Origin: Terriglobia bacterium
GTDB taxonomy: Bacteria > Acidobacteriota > Terriglobia > UBA7540
Reading direction: 5' to 3'
Length of the DNA stretch: 6,210 nt
Assembly (NCBI GenBank): GCA_030042795.1
Contig: JASHYZ010000315.1
Coordinates: 1-6,210 of the forward strand
In this document: positions 1-6,122 of the stretch, in pieces
How the letters are laid out: the number at the start of each line of letters is the position of its first letter
How positions within the stretch are numbered: position 1 is the stretch's first letter
Translations under genes and position numbers: made by a program
The notes under the pieces: model-generated
What the model was told of the DNA's origin: nothing
Databases searched by the model: none
Seen by the model: the letters and a program-made list of their open reading frames with translations, nothing else

Positions 1-1
1 T

Positions 2-1600
2 GGATCATACACCGTCTCACGCGAAAACCTGGGACCTCACGTCGGCCTGCTAGCAGGCGCGGCGCTGATGATCGACTACATCTTGACTGCGGCGGTGGGC
101 ATCTCCGCCGGCGTCGGCGCTCTGGTTTCGGCGGCGCCGTCGCTGCAACCTCACACGCTGGCCATCTGCCTCGCAATACTGGTGGTGTTGACGATTGTCA
201 ACCTGCGCGGAGTTCGCGAGGTAGGCGCGGTGTTTATGATCCCCACGTATCTATTCGTGGGAACCTTACTGGGAACCATCGTCTTGGGTCTTGTTAAGTG
301 CCTGATCGCGGGCGGGCATCCGGCGGCTGTGGTGACTCCGCCCCCTTTGAGCAGTCCGACGGTGGCAATAAGCGCCTGGCTGCTGCTGCAATCGTTTTCC
401 AGCGGCTGCACGGCCATGACCGGCGTAGAGGCGGTGAGCAATGGCGTGAAGGCGTTTCGCGAGCCGGCTGTGCAGTCGGCACAACGCGCGCTCACGGCCA
501 TCATCGGGATTCTGGCTTTGATGCTGGCAGGAATCGCCTACCTGGTGCGGGCCTACCATATCGGGGCGACAGACCCCGGACAGCCGGGATATCAAAGCGT
601 GCTTTCCATGTTGGTAGCTGCGGTGGCCGGCAAGAATGCGTTCTACTACGTCACCATGGCTTCCATCCTGGCGGTGCTGGCGCTCTCCGCCAATACCGCC
701 TTCGCCGACTTCCCGCGGCTTTGCCGGGCCATTGCTGAGGATTGCTACCTTCCCTCGTCATTCGCCACGCGCGGAAGGAGACTGATCTACTCGCAAGGTA
801 TTTGGGTGCTCGCGATCCTTTGCGCCTTTCTCCTCGTCCTGTTCGGAGGCGTCACGGACCGTCTGATTCCTCTCTATGCCATCGGCGCGTTTTTGGCCTT
901 TACCCTGTCTCAGGCTGGAATGGTGATGCATTGGAGGCGAACCGGCGGCCCGGCGGCCCGGCACAGTATGCTGGTGAATGGACTGGGAGCGGCGGCCACA
1001 GCCGTGACTGTCGTCGTGGTCGCCGTCACCAAGTTCGCGGCTGGGGCCTGGGTGACGGTGCTCCTGATTCCAGCCATGATCTTGGCGATGCTGGGAATTC
1101 GCCGCCACTACGACCGCATGCAGGCGGAGACTGCCGATCCGGCGCCTCTAGACCTTGCCGGCCGGAAACCGCCTCTGGTAGTGGTTCCCGTTGTCCGTTG
1201 GAGCAAGATCTCCAAGAGGGCGCTCAGCTTTGCTCTGAACATGTCGCCGGACGTTACTGCCTTGCACATTGATTGTGAGGAAGGGACACAAAGCCTCAAG
1301 GCGAAATGGCCGACTCTGGTGAAGGCGCCCGCAGAGGAAGCAGGCTTGCCTCCGCCGAAACTTGTAATCCTCAGATCGCCCTATCGGTTTGTGCTCGGTC
1401 CCATCCTTGAGTACATTCTACGTCTGGAGAGAGAGCATCCGGACCGCCAGGTGGCAGTGCTGATTCCGGAGCTCGTCGAGGATCACTGGTACAACTATCT
1501 GCTGCACAACCAGCGCGCGCAGTGGCTGAAGGCGCTCCTTCTTCTGAAAGGCACCGAGAGGATCATCACCGTCAATGTCCCGTGGTATTTGGCGGACTGA
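2..1600 (+). CDS. KimA/YdaO-like APC-superfamily permease with C-terminal USP-like domain (5' partial)
   Basis: Probable inner-membrane importer of the APC superfamily, most like the KimA (YdaO) potassium transporters. The frame is open to the left edge: before the ATG at 68 it already encodes family-typical sequence (YTVSRENLG, then LLAGAALMIDY), so that ATG is internal and the first transmembrane helices are outside the window. About 532 residues are visible, with roughly ten hydrophobic segments up to about position 1110. The signature SSGCTAMTGVEAVSNGV is at about 395-448. From about 1166 to the stop there is a soluble domain with VVVPV, LSPDVTALH-like, SPYR, IPELVEDHWYNYLLHNQ and a final TVNVPWYL, which matches the universal-stress-protein-like C-terminus of KimA. 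In Bacillus KimA this region mediates control by cyclic-di-AMP. Family assignment is firm. Potassium as substrate, rather than an amino acid, is inferred. No clear terminator follows it. Confidence 0.85.
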   Translation, partial: GSYTVSRENLGPHVGLLAGAALMIDYILTAAVGISAGVGALVSAAPSLQPHTLAICLAILVVLTIVNLRGVREVGAVFMIPTYLFVGTLLGTIVLGLVKCLIAGGHPAAVVTPPPLSSPTVAISAWLLLQSFSSGCTAMTGVEAVSNGVKAFREPAVQSAQRALTAIIGILALMLAGIAYLVRAYHIGATDPGQPGYQSVLSMLVAAVAGKNAFYYVTMASILAVLALSANTAFADFPRLCRAIAEDCYLPSSFATRGRRLIYSQGIWVLAILCAFLLVLFGGVTDRLIPLYAIGAFLAFTLSQAGMVMHWRRTGGPAARHSMLVNGLGAAATAVTVVVVAVTKFAAGAWVTVLLIPAMILAMLGIRRHYDRMQAETADPAPLDLAGRKPPLVVVPVVRWSKISKRALSFALNMSPDVTALHIDCEEGTQSLKAKWPTLVKAPAEEAGLPPPKLVILRSPYRFVLGPILEYILRLEREHPDRQVAVLIPELVEDHWYNYLLHNQRAQWLKALLLLKGTERIITVNVPWYLAD

Positions 1601-1751
1601 GGATTTGGCCGCCCGGGCGTCAAGCCGGTTTTCAAGCGTGGCTGGGAAGGTATGCCGCATTTTCCCGTGAAGTTTCGCCTGCCTGTCCAAGCTTGTTTTG
1701 AGGTAAAGTGTCGGGTTGCTTGAAAGGCGGCCCTTTCGCGCCTTAGCTGAA

Positions 1752-2147
1752 ATGAACGGGCGGAACAAGGCGGCACGGATTCTGGTTGCGATGGGCAGCC
1801 TTGTGCTGTTGGCGAGCGTGGCGGTGCATTCGCTCGGCGCCTACCCAAGACTTTCGACGGCGCTGAGTGCCTCGAATTTGAATGCGCCTTTGCAGGAGGC
1901 TTTGCGCGCCGTTTTTCTTTTGGTGGGATGGGACTGGATCGTCATTGCAACTGTCGCGCTATTGGCTGCTTTTACGGAAACGAAGCTGCGCAAGATGCTC
2001 GTCCTGTTCTGCGCCGCGGCCGTTCTGGCCGAGACGGCATTGACTCTGGCCTTCATCGGCGTGTTTGTGGGCAATGAGCTGATCGGTTCGGCGGCGGTTT
2101 TGCTTTTGGCCGGCGGCCTGCTGATTCAGAACAGCCGCGCGAAATAA
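1752..2147 (+). CDS. Small four-helix membrane protein, function unknown
   Basis: Not recognised as a named family. From the ATG at 1752 it is 131 residues with four hydrophobic segments at about 10-29, 52-74, 82-106 and 109-126. The short basic N-terminus (NGRNKAAR) favours an inside start. A loop with HSLGAYPRLSTALSASNL lies between helices 1 and 2, and the C-terminus ends in a short polar tail. There is no catalytic motif. The start is uncertain: a TTG at 1716 would add 12 residues with a poorly spaced GAGGT upstream, and the ATG at 1752 has only a weak ribosome site. I prefer 1752 because the added residues look unlike an N-terminus. It stands 151 nt after the permease and 38 nt before the epimerase, so co-transcription with the epimerase is likely. 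Composition and codon use look coding throughout. Confidence 0.7.
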   Translation: MNGRNKAARILVAMGSLVLLASVAVHSLGAYPRLSTALSASNLNAPLQEALRAVFLLVGWDWIVIATVALLAAFTETKLRKMLVLFCAAAVLAETALTLAFIGVFVGNELIGSAAVLLLAGGLLIQNSRAK

Positions 2148-2185
2148 TGAGCATTTAGGCTTAGACGAAACGAGGTGGAAACATA

Positions 2186-3328
2186 ATGTTCTCGCAACGA
2201 ATCTCACTTACGATTGCCCTGGCAGTGGCCGCGAGCATCGGATTCGGAAGGCCCGCCAGAGGAGCTAATCCGGGAGTTACTATGAGCGCATTCGGAAAGA
2301 TGCCGGACGGGGAGATGGTGAATCTTTACACGCTCACCAATCGCAGTGGAATGCAGGTGGCGATTACGAATTACGGCGGGCACATCGTATCCCTGATTGT
2401 GCCGGACCGCAGCGGTCACATGGCTGACGTGGTGCTGGGCTTCGACAACCTTGACGGGTACCTGGCGACGAACCCTTTTTTCGGCGCCCTGGTTGGCCGC
2501 TACGCCAACCGGATTGGAGGCGCTAAATTCACGCTGGATGGCAAAGAATATCACCTCGCGGCCAACGACGGACCGAATAGCCTGCACGGCGGCTTGAAGG
2601 GATTCGACAAGCAGGTGTGGAAAGCGCGCGAAGTGCCCGGGAACCACCCCGCGCTGGAACTCACTTATCTCAGCAAGAATGGCGAAGAAGGTTATCCAGG
2701 CGACCTCTCGGTGAAGGTCGTCTACACCTTAATGGGTGACAACGCGCTCCGCCTCGACTACAGCGCCACCACTGACAAAGACACGGTGCTGAACCTCACC
2801 AACCACTCCTATTTCAATCTCGCGGGCCAGGGAAACGGCGACATTCTCAACCAGGAGATGATGATTAACGCGGACTCATTCACGCCCATCGACGCCACCT
2901 TGATCCCGACGGGCGAGATTCGCAAGGTGGAAGGCACTCCGCTCGACTTCCGCAAGTCAACGCCGATTGGCGAGCGCATCAACGCCGACGACGAACAACT
3001 GAAGTTCGGCAAGGGCTACGATTTCAACTATGTGCTGAATCGCACCGGCCCGGGCCTCACGCTGGCCGCTCGCGCAATAGACCCGGGATCGGGCCGGGTT
3101 CTGGAGGTGCTCACCACGCAACCCGGGATTCAGTTCTATACCGGCAACTTTCTCGACGGCACCGTTCACGGCCGCGACGGCAAAGTCTACGAGAGGCGGT
3201 CGGCATTTTGCCTGGAGACGCAACACTTCCCAGACTCGCCGAACAAGCCCAGCTTTCCCTCAACGGAGTTGAAGCCTGGACAGACCTATCACGAGGTCAC
3301 GGTGTTCAAGTTTTCGATCATTCACTGA
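2186..3328 (+). CDS. Secreted aldose 1-epimerase (mutarotase)
   Basis: GalM-family enzyme that interconverts the alpha and beta anomers of aldoses such as glucose and galactose. It has 380 residues; cytosolic members are about 340, and the excess is the leader. Residues 1-26 look like a signal peptide: R5, a hydrophobic core at about 7-20, then ARG/AN as the likely cut, implying action in the periplasm. Expected active-site positions are present: GRYANRI (104-110), NSLHGG with H134, NHSYFNL with H207, D279 in GYDFNY, and E344 in FCLETQHFPDSPN. The last is the catalytic base and H207 the general acid by comparison with characterised GalM. Many relatives have His after D279 where this one has Phe; that position is not catalytic. 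The start is supported by AGGTGG (2173-2178) seven bases upstream. It converges on the bactofilin gene. A role in periplasmic sugar use is inferred. Confidence 0.93.
   Translation: MFSQRISLTIALAVAASIGFGRPARGANPGVTMSAFGKMPDGEMVNLYTLTNRSGMQVAITNYGGHIVSLIVPDRSGHMADVVLGFDNLDGYLATNPFFGALVGRYANRIGGAKFTLDGKEYHLAANDGPNSLHGGLKGFDKQVWKAREVPGNHPALELTYLSKNGEEGYPGDLSVKVVYTLMGDNALRLDYSATTDKDTVLNLTNHSYFNLAGQGNGDILNQEMMINADSFTPIDATLIPTGEIRKVEGTPLDFRKSTPIGERINADDEQLKFGKGYDFNYVLNRTGPGLTLAARAIDPGSGRVLEVLTTQPGIQFYTGNFLDGTVHGRDGKVYERRSAFCLETQHFPDSPNKPSFPSTELKPGQTYHEVTVFKFSIIH
2272..2284 (+). promoter_or_regulatory. Possible internal ribosome site and second start in the epimerase gene
   Basis: GGGAG at 2272-2276 lies five bases before an in-frame ATG at 2282, which is codon 33 of the epimerase, just after the predicted signal-peptide cut. 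Starting here would give a leaderless protein close to the length of cytosolic GalM. This is seen in the sequence, but use of the site is conjecture; chance occurrence is quite possible. Confidence 0.2.
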
Positions 3329-3381
3329 GCGACGACGCAGCGTTAGAAGGCCGGACTTCAGAGCTTAGTTCCAGCCCAGCG

Positions 3382-3408
3382 TGGACCCCCGCTTTCGCGG
3401 GGGTGACG
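3382..3408 (-). repeat. REP-like palindrome, copy 1 (reverse orientation)
   Basis: It begins TGGACCCCC and ends GGGGGTGACG. The stem pairs 3385-3392 with 3397-3404 (8 bp) around a four-base loop, TTTC. Read on the minus strand it has the form CGTCA-stem-TCCA shared with the three other copies in this window. There is no T-run after it, so it is not a classical terminator, although it sits just past the epimerase stop and could protect mRNA ends. It forms an inverted pair with the copy at 3462. Confidence 0.8.
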
Positions 3409-3461
3409 TCCCAGCAGTGAAGAGGTCTTAGTCGAAGGACGTCATTACCGCCACTAAACGC

Positions 3462-3490
3462 CGTCATTCCCACGAAGGCGGGAATCCACG
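3462..3490 (+). repeat. REP-like palindrome, copy 2 (forward orientation)
   Basis: It begins CGTCATTCCC and ends GGGAATCCACG. ATTCCC (3466-3471) pairs with GGGAAT (3480-3485), and the inner part of the stem carries an A/C mismatch. It lies 53 nt from copy 1 in the opposite orientation, between the convergent epimerase and bactofilin genes. A weak look-alike, CGTCATTACCGCC at 3440, may be a decayed further copy. Confidence 0.8.
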
Positions 3491-3527
3491 TCTTGCAGTT
3501 CGCACAGACCCTGAAGCGTCCGCCCGC

Positions 3528-3983
3528 CTAAAGGCCCACGACCTCGTGAATTGCAACCTGGTCACGGATGGGCTCCTCTTTGACTCCGTTCTGCTCACCG
3601 TTGGGAATGGGCATGTGGCACTGGCCCTCAAAGAAGCCTCCGGGTTCAATCACCAGCACCGGAGCAGTGATGTTGCCCAGCACAACTCCGTGAGCTCTAA
3701 TCTCCAGCCGTTCCGAGGCCTTCGCATTCCCCTTGAGTTTCCCGGAAATACTGATGATGCGAGCCAGCAGATCAGCAGCAACGTCTCCGGCGTCGTCGAC
3801 AGTTACCGTTCCGTCTGACGTCACCTTTCCCTTGAACACAGAATTCAAGCAAACGTCACCGGAAGAGGCTTTCAAAGAACCTTCGAATTCAGTTCCCGGA
3901 CCTACGAGCGCAACAAGCCCTACGTCAGATCCGCCGGAAGACGCGCCATTGTGTCCTTTCAGCTTCCCGATGCTTAAATCCAT
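3528..3983 (-). CDS. Bactofilin (polymer-forming cytoskeletal protein)
   Basis: Bactofilins form nucleotide-free filaments from a right-handed beta-helix and serve as scaffolds in cell shape, polarity and chromosome positioning. The protein has 151 residues. A polar Gly/Ser-rich N-terminal tail (1-22) precedes the beta-helix core (about 24-126), marked by recurring Gly-hydrophobic-x-Gly turns: GTEFEGSL, NSVFKGKV, ISGKLKGNA, HGVVLGNI and GGFFEGQC. The last turn is followed by the CHM ending typical of the domain. The C-terminal tail (127-151) is short, polar and acidic. The start is supported by AAGGAG (minus strand, 3994-3989) five bases upstream. The gene follows parB by 213 nt on the same strand, and no terminator is visible between them. 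By analogy with Myxococcus bactofilins that anchor ParABS, a role in positioning the origin region is likely; this is inference. Confidence 0.9.
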   Translation of the reverse strand: MDLSIGKLKGHNGASSGGSDVGLVALVGPGTEFEGSLKASSGDVCLNSVFKGKVTSDGTVTVDDAGDVAADLLARIISISGKLKGNAKASERLEIRAHGVVLGNITAPVLVIEPGGFFEGQCHMPIPNGEQNGVKEEPIRDQVAIHEVVGL

Positions 3984-4196
3984 ATCGGCTCCTTTATCCC
4001 CAAAAATTTATGGCCATCTCCTTAACAATAGGCCAAGCATGGGGTAAGCCGAGCCGAGTCAGAACCGGAACCAAGCACAACAGTCCCGACGCGGTGGCGC
4101 TCGAGTTTGCCGCCCTACCCATCTCCTCTACCCCAGTGCTGAGCGAAATCCTTACACGAAGGCAACTGAAAATCAAGTGATACTATTCATATAGAA
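3984..4196. other. Spacer between parB and the bactofilin gene
   Basis: This 213-bp stretch has no convincing gene. Apart from the bactofilin ribosome site at its left end I find no strong hairpin with a T-run and no good -35/-10 pair. The 35 bases next to the parB stop are AT-rich. Whether the bactofilin gene has its own promoter here or is read through from parB cannot be settled by eye. Confidence 0.5.
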
Positions 4197-5072
4197 TTAA
4201 TTTTCGGCTTTCCCTGCCAGTAGTTCATAGATCCTGTTGAGATCCTCCGCCGAAAAGTAGCTTATTTCGATTTTACCTTTCTCGCCATCTCCCGTGATCT
4301 TCACTCTGGTCCCCAGCTTCCTTTCCAGATTCAAGACGGCTGCTCGTATGTTGGCGTCCTGCTTAGGCGGTGGCGCTTCGGCGAACAAAGGACCAGTTTG
4401 CTGACGACCACGTTCAGAGGTGATTCTTTCAGCTTCTCGCACCGAGAGGCCGCGAGAGGCGATCCGCTCTGCCAGACGCAGTTGCTCAGCTTCGTCTGGA
4501 ACGCTCAGCAACGCACGCGCGTGGCCAGCAGTAAGTTCTTTTTGTTCAATCATTTGCTGGATATTTGCGGGTAGCTTTAGCAGGCGCAAGCTGTTGGTTA
4601 CGGTTACCCGGTTGATGCCGAGTCGCGCCGCAATCTCCTCCTGGCTTTCCCCGAAGCGGTCCTGCAGCACCTTGTAGGCGCGCGCCGCCTCCAGCGGCCC
4701 CAAATCATCGCGAAGAATGTTCTCGGTAAGCGCTAGCTCAAGCACCTCCCTGTCTTCTAAATCCTTTATTACAGCAGGGATAGTCTTAAGTCCGGCGAGT
4801 TTCGCGGCGCGCCAGCGGCGCTCTCCAGCCACCAGTTGATAGCGCCCACCCATTGGCCGTACCAGCACCGGTTGGATAATGCCCTTGGCCTTTACGGACT
4901 GGGAAAGCTCAGCGATCTCCGTTTCACCGAAAGATGTTCGTGGCTGGAACGGATTGGCGTCAATGAGTTCGACCGCGACTGTAGCTTCCGGCTCCGCAGT
5001 TGCGACGGCTGAAGGAGCTTCAGACTCCCTGATCAGGGCGCTCAGGCCCCGTCCCAGTGCCTTGCGAGTCAT
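4197..5072 (-). CDS. parB: Chromosome-partitioning protein ParB (Spo0J type)
   Basis: CTP-dependent DNA clamp that loads at parS and spreads along the origin region. It has 291 residues from the ATG at 5072. The N-terminal peptide RKALGRGLSALI (3-14) is the basic ParA-stimulating segment. The CTP-binding ParB/Srx domain runs from about 34 to 125 and includes NPFQPR (40-45), GERRWRAAKLAG (83-94) and TENILR (116-121). A helix-turn-helix (SQEEIAARLGINRVTVTNSLRLLKLP, in two parts around residues 143-168) binds parS, with AGHARALLS following at 182-190. The C-terminal dimerisation segment (about 241-291) has LERKLGTRVKI and the GKIEISYFSAEDL form. All expected motifs are intact. The start is fixed by AGGAGGT eight bases upstream inside parA; the frame is open up to a TTG at 5171, but that extension would lie wholly within parA and has no family match. 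Confidence 0.97.
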   Translation of the reverse strand: MTRKALGRGLSALIRESEAPSAVATAEPEATVAVELIDANPFQPRTSFGETEIAELSQSVKAKGIIQPVLVRPMGGRYQLVAGERRWRAAKLAGLKTIPAVIKDLEDREVLELALTENILRDDLGPLEAARAYKVLQDRFGESQEEIAARLGINRVTVTNSLRLLKLPANIQQMIEQKELTAGHARALLSVPDEAEQLRLAERIASRGLSVREAERITSERGRQQTGPLFAEAPPPKQDANIRAAVLNLERKLGTRVKITGDGEKGKIEISYFSAEDLNRIYELLAGKAEN

Positions 5073-5826
5073 GGCTGATAACCTCCTCGGCGAGCTGCGT
5101 GTAGCTCTCAGCCCCGCGACAGGCCGGATCATAAAGAAAGATAGGCTTTCCGTGGCTTGGCGCCTCGGCAAGCCTCACATTGCGCGGAATAACGGTTTGG
5201 AACACCCGATTACCAAAGAAATTCACCAAATCGTCGCGGACTTGGTGCGAAAGATTGGTGCGATCATCGTACATAGTCAACAAGATACCCTCAATGGCCA
5301 GCTTCGGGTTATGACTGCGTCGCACCCTGGCAAAAGTGTCCAGCAGCCCTGAGACACCTTCCAGAGCAAAATATTCGCATTGAACCGGAACTACCACAGA
5401 ATCAGCAGCCACCAGAGCGTTCAAGGTCAGGAGATCCAGGGCTGGCGGGCAATCGAGAATGACGAATTGAAATGCCTCGCGTAGCGGTCCGAGCTTCTTT
5501 TGCAGCACGTGCTCGCGCTGGTCTTGGTCGGAAAGCTCGATGTTTGCGCCGACGAGGTTCTTTTCCGAAGGGATCAAGCTAAGATGCTCGACGCCGGTGG
5601 CCAAGGTAAGTGAGGGCATGTACGCATCCATCATTAACCCATGATATAGAGTTCGACGTCCCGGATCAGGTCCGAAGCCAAGGCCAGCAGTCGTGTTGGC
5701 TTGTGGGTCGCAGTCAATAATGACTGTTGAAAGGCCTTTCAGGGCCAGCGCCGCTCCAAGATTGATGGCCGTTGTAGTCTTGCCCACACCGCCTTTTTGA
5801 TTGGCAATCGCGATGGCTCTGGCCAC
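5020..5826 (-). CDS. parA: Chromosome-partitioning ATPase ParA (Soj type)
   Basis: Deviant-Walker ATPase that binds DNA nonspecifically as an ATP dimer and is released by ParB, so pulling ParB-parS complexes. It has 268 residues, the usual chromosomal Soj size without an extra N-terminal HTH. The P-loop KGGVGKTT (11-18) holds the signature lysine K11 and K16. Further motifs are IIDCDPQANTT (35-45), the Walker B-like ILDCPPALD with D124, and the late IPRNVRLAEAPSHGKPIFLYDPACRGAESY block. The start is a GTG with AGGAG (minus strand, 5836-5832) five bases upstream, matching the family N-terminus directly before the P-loop. The last 17 codons overlap parB and encode a polar tail (SQGTGTGPERPDQGV) beyond the normal family end. 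It is the first gene of the leftward parA-parB(-bactofilin) unit. Confidence 0.97.
   Translation of the reverse strand: MARAIAIANQKGGVGKTTTAINLGAALALKGLSTVIIDCDPQANTTAGLGFGPDPGRRTLYHGLMMDAYMPSLTLATGVEHLSLIPSEKNLVGANIELSDQDQREHVLQKKLGPLREAFQFVILDCPPALDLLTLNALVAADSVVVPVQCEYFALEGVSGLLDTFARVRRSHNPKLAIEGILLTMYDDRTNLSHQVRDDLVNFFGNRVFQTVIPRNVRLAEAPSHGKPIFLYDPACRGAESYTQLAEEVISHDSQGTGTGPERPDQGV
5081..5087 (-). promoter_or_regulatory. parB ribosome binding site inside parA
   Basis: On the minus strand this reads AGGAGGT, a near-perfect Shine-Dalgarno sequence, with eight bases between it and the ATG at 5072. It lies within parA codons for a Glu-Glu-Val run. It decides the parB start and suggests that translation of the two genes is coupled. 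Confidence 0.85.
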
Positions 5827-5844
5827 GATGACTCCTGGACTGAC

Positions 5845-5874
5845 AATCTAGCACCGCAACGGTCTGTAGCACAA
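5845..5874 (-). promoter_or_regulatory. Candidate parA promoter
   Basis: On the minus strand TTGTGC (5874-5869) and TAGATT (5850-5845) are 18 bases apart, a partial match to sigma-70 -35 and -10 boxes (3/6 and 4/6). The transcript would have a very short leader before the parA ribosome site. The match is weak and could be chance. Confidence 0.22.
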
Positions 5875-5926
5875 GTTAGGTTTTTGGGGGTTGGTAATTT
5901 TGTCAGCAATAAGGTCAGATTACACG

Positions 5927-5956
5927 CGTCATTCCCGCGTAAAGCGGGAATCCACG
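5927..5956 (+). repeat. REP-like palindrome, copy 3 (forward orientation)
   Basis: It begins CGTCATTCCCGC and ends GCGGGAATCCACG. An 8-bp stem pairs 5931-5938 with 5944-5951 around the loop GTAAA. It is nearly the same sequence as copy 2 at 3462, which shows that they belong to one family. Confidence 0.85.
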
Positions 5957-5969
5957 ATTGATGTACTTC

Positions 5970-5996
5970 TGGATTTCCGCCTGCGCGGAAATGACG
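5970..5996 (-). repeat. REP-like palindrome, copy 4 (reverse orientation)
   Basis: It begins TGGATTTCCGC and ends GCGGAAATGACG. An 8-bp stem pairs 5973-5980 with 5985-5992 around the loop CTGC. It lies 13 nt from copy 3 in the opposite orientation, and the outer arms (CGTCATT at 5927 and AATGACG at 5990) are complementary, so the pair can also fold as one long imperfect hairpin. Confidence 0.8.
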
Positions 5997-6016
5997 GCGG
6001 AATGGAGCTAGAGATT

Positions 6017-6032
6017 TGTTTCACGTGGAACG
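6017..6032. promoter_or_regulatory. parS: parS centromere-like site
   Basis: TGTTTCACGTGGAACG matches the widely conserved bacterial parS palindrome (TGTTTCACGTGAAACA) at 14 of 16 positions, including the whole left arm and the CACGTG core. It lies 190 bp upstream of the parA start, a position expected for a ParABS locus. ParB from this locus is the obvious ligand. It is the only such match I found in the window. Confidence 0.82.
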
Positions 6033-6038
6033 GAGGGA

Positions 6039-6087
6039 TTGATTCATTGACTCATTGCGGGATTGAATCAATGAAGCAATGAGTCAA
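6039..6087. repeat. Hyphenated inverted repeat beside parS
   Basis: TTGACTCATTGC (6047-6058) is perfectly complementary to GCAATGAGTCAA (6076-6087), giving a 12-bp stem with a 17-base loop. The loop and left flank repeat the same vocabulary (TTGATTCATTGA at 6039, ATTGAATCAATGA at 6062), so several alternative foldings exist. It is only 14 nt from parS. Function is unknown; it lacks the T-run of a terminator. Confidence 0.75.
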
Positions 6088-6122
6088 ATCGAGAGCGTAA
6101 AATGATCTAAGTACATTGTATA

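Noticed and set aside
298..1272. Two long plus-strand frames at 298-738 and 742-1272, plus antisense frames over the same region
   Set aside because: They lie inside the permease gene, translate to Arg/Gly/His-rich sequence without domain character, and are typical shadows of GC-rich coding DNA.
68..1600. Permease starting at the ATG at 68
   Set aside because: The frame stays open to the left edge and already encodes conserved family sequence before 68, so this ATG is internal to a transmembrane region.
1716..1751. TTG start at 1716 for the small membrane protein
   Set aside because: GAGGT is about 12 bases away and the added residues do not resemble a membrane-protein N-terminus; kept only as an alternative.
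3382..3408. Rho-independent terminator for the epimerase gene
   Set aside because: The hairpin is strong but has no following T-run on either strand, and its sequence belongs to the dispersed palindrome family.
3208..3420. 70-residue plus-strand frame across the end of the epimerase
   Set aside because: It overlaps the epimerase and continues through the first palindrome; its C-terminus (WTPAFAGVT) is the familiar translation of this repeat type.
3546..4047. Plus-strand frames of 90 and 104 residues opposite the bactofilin gene
   Set aside because: They are antisense to a clear bactofilin and have low-complexity Ser/Pro-rich translations.
3994..4176. 60-residue minus-strand frame between parB and the bactofilin gene
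   Set aside because: It has no ribosome site at its start and no recognisable features, and its end runs into the bactofilin ribosome site.
4420..4677. 85-residue plus-strand frame opposite parB
   Set aside because: It is antisense to well-conserved ParB motifs and Ser/Arg-rich.
5073..5171. Extended ParB beginning at a TTG at 5171
   Set aside because: The extension lies wholly within parA, and the ATG at 5072 has an excellent ribosome site and the family-typical RKALGRGLSALI start.
5506..5511. CACGTG inside parA as a second parS
   Set aside because: Only the core hexamer and two outer bases fit; the arms do not match the parS consensus.
5891..6082. 63-residue plus-strand frame upstream of parA
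   Set aside because: It is a translation of the palindrome pair (LLDFRLRGNDGG is typical of it), parS and the inverted repeat, with no ribosome site and no protein character.
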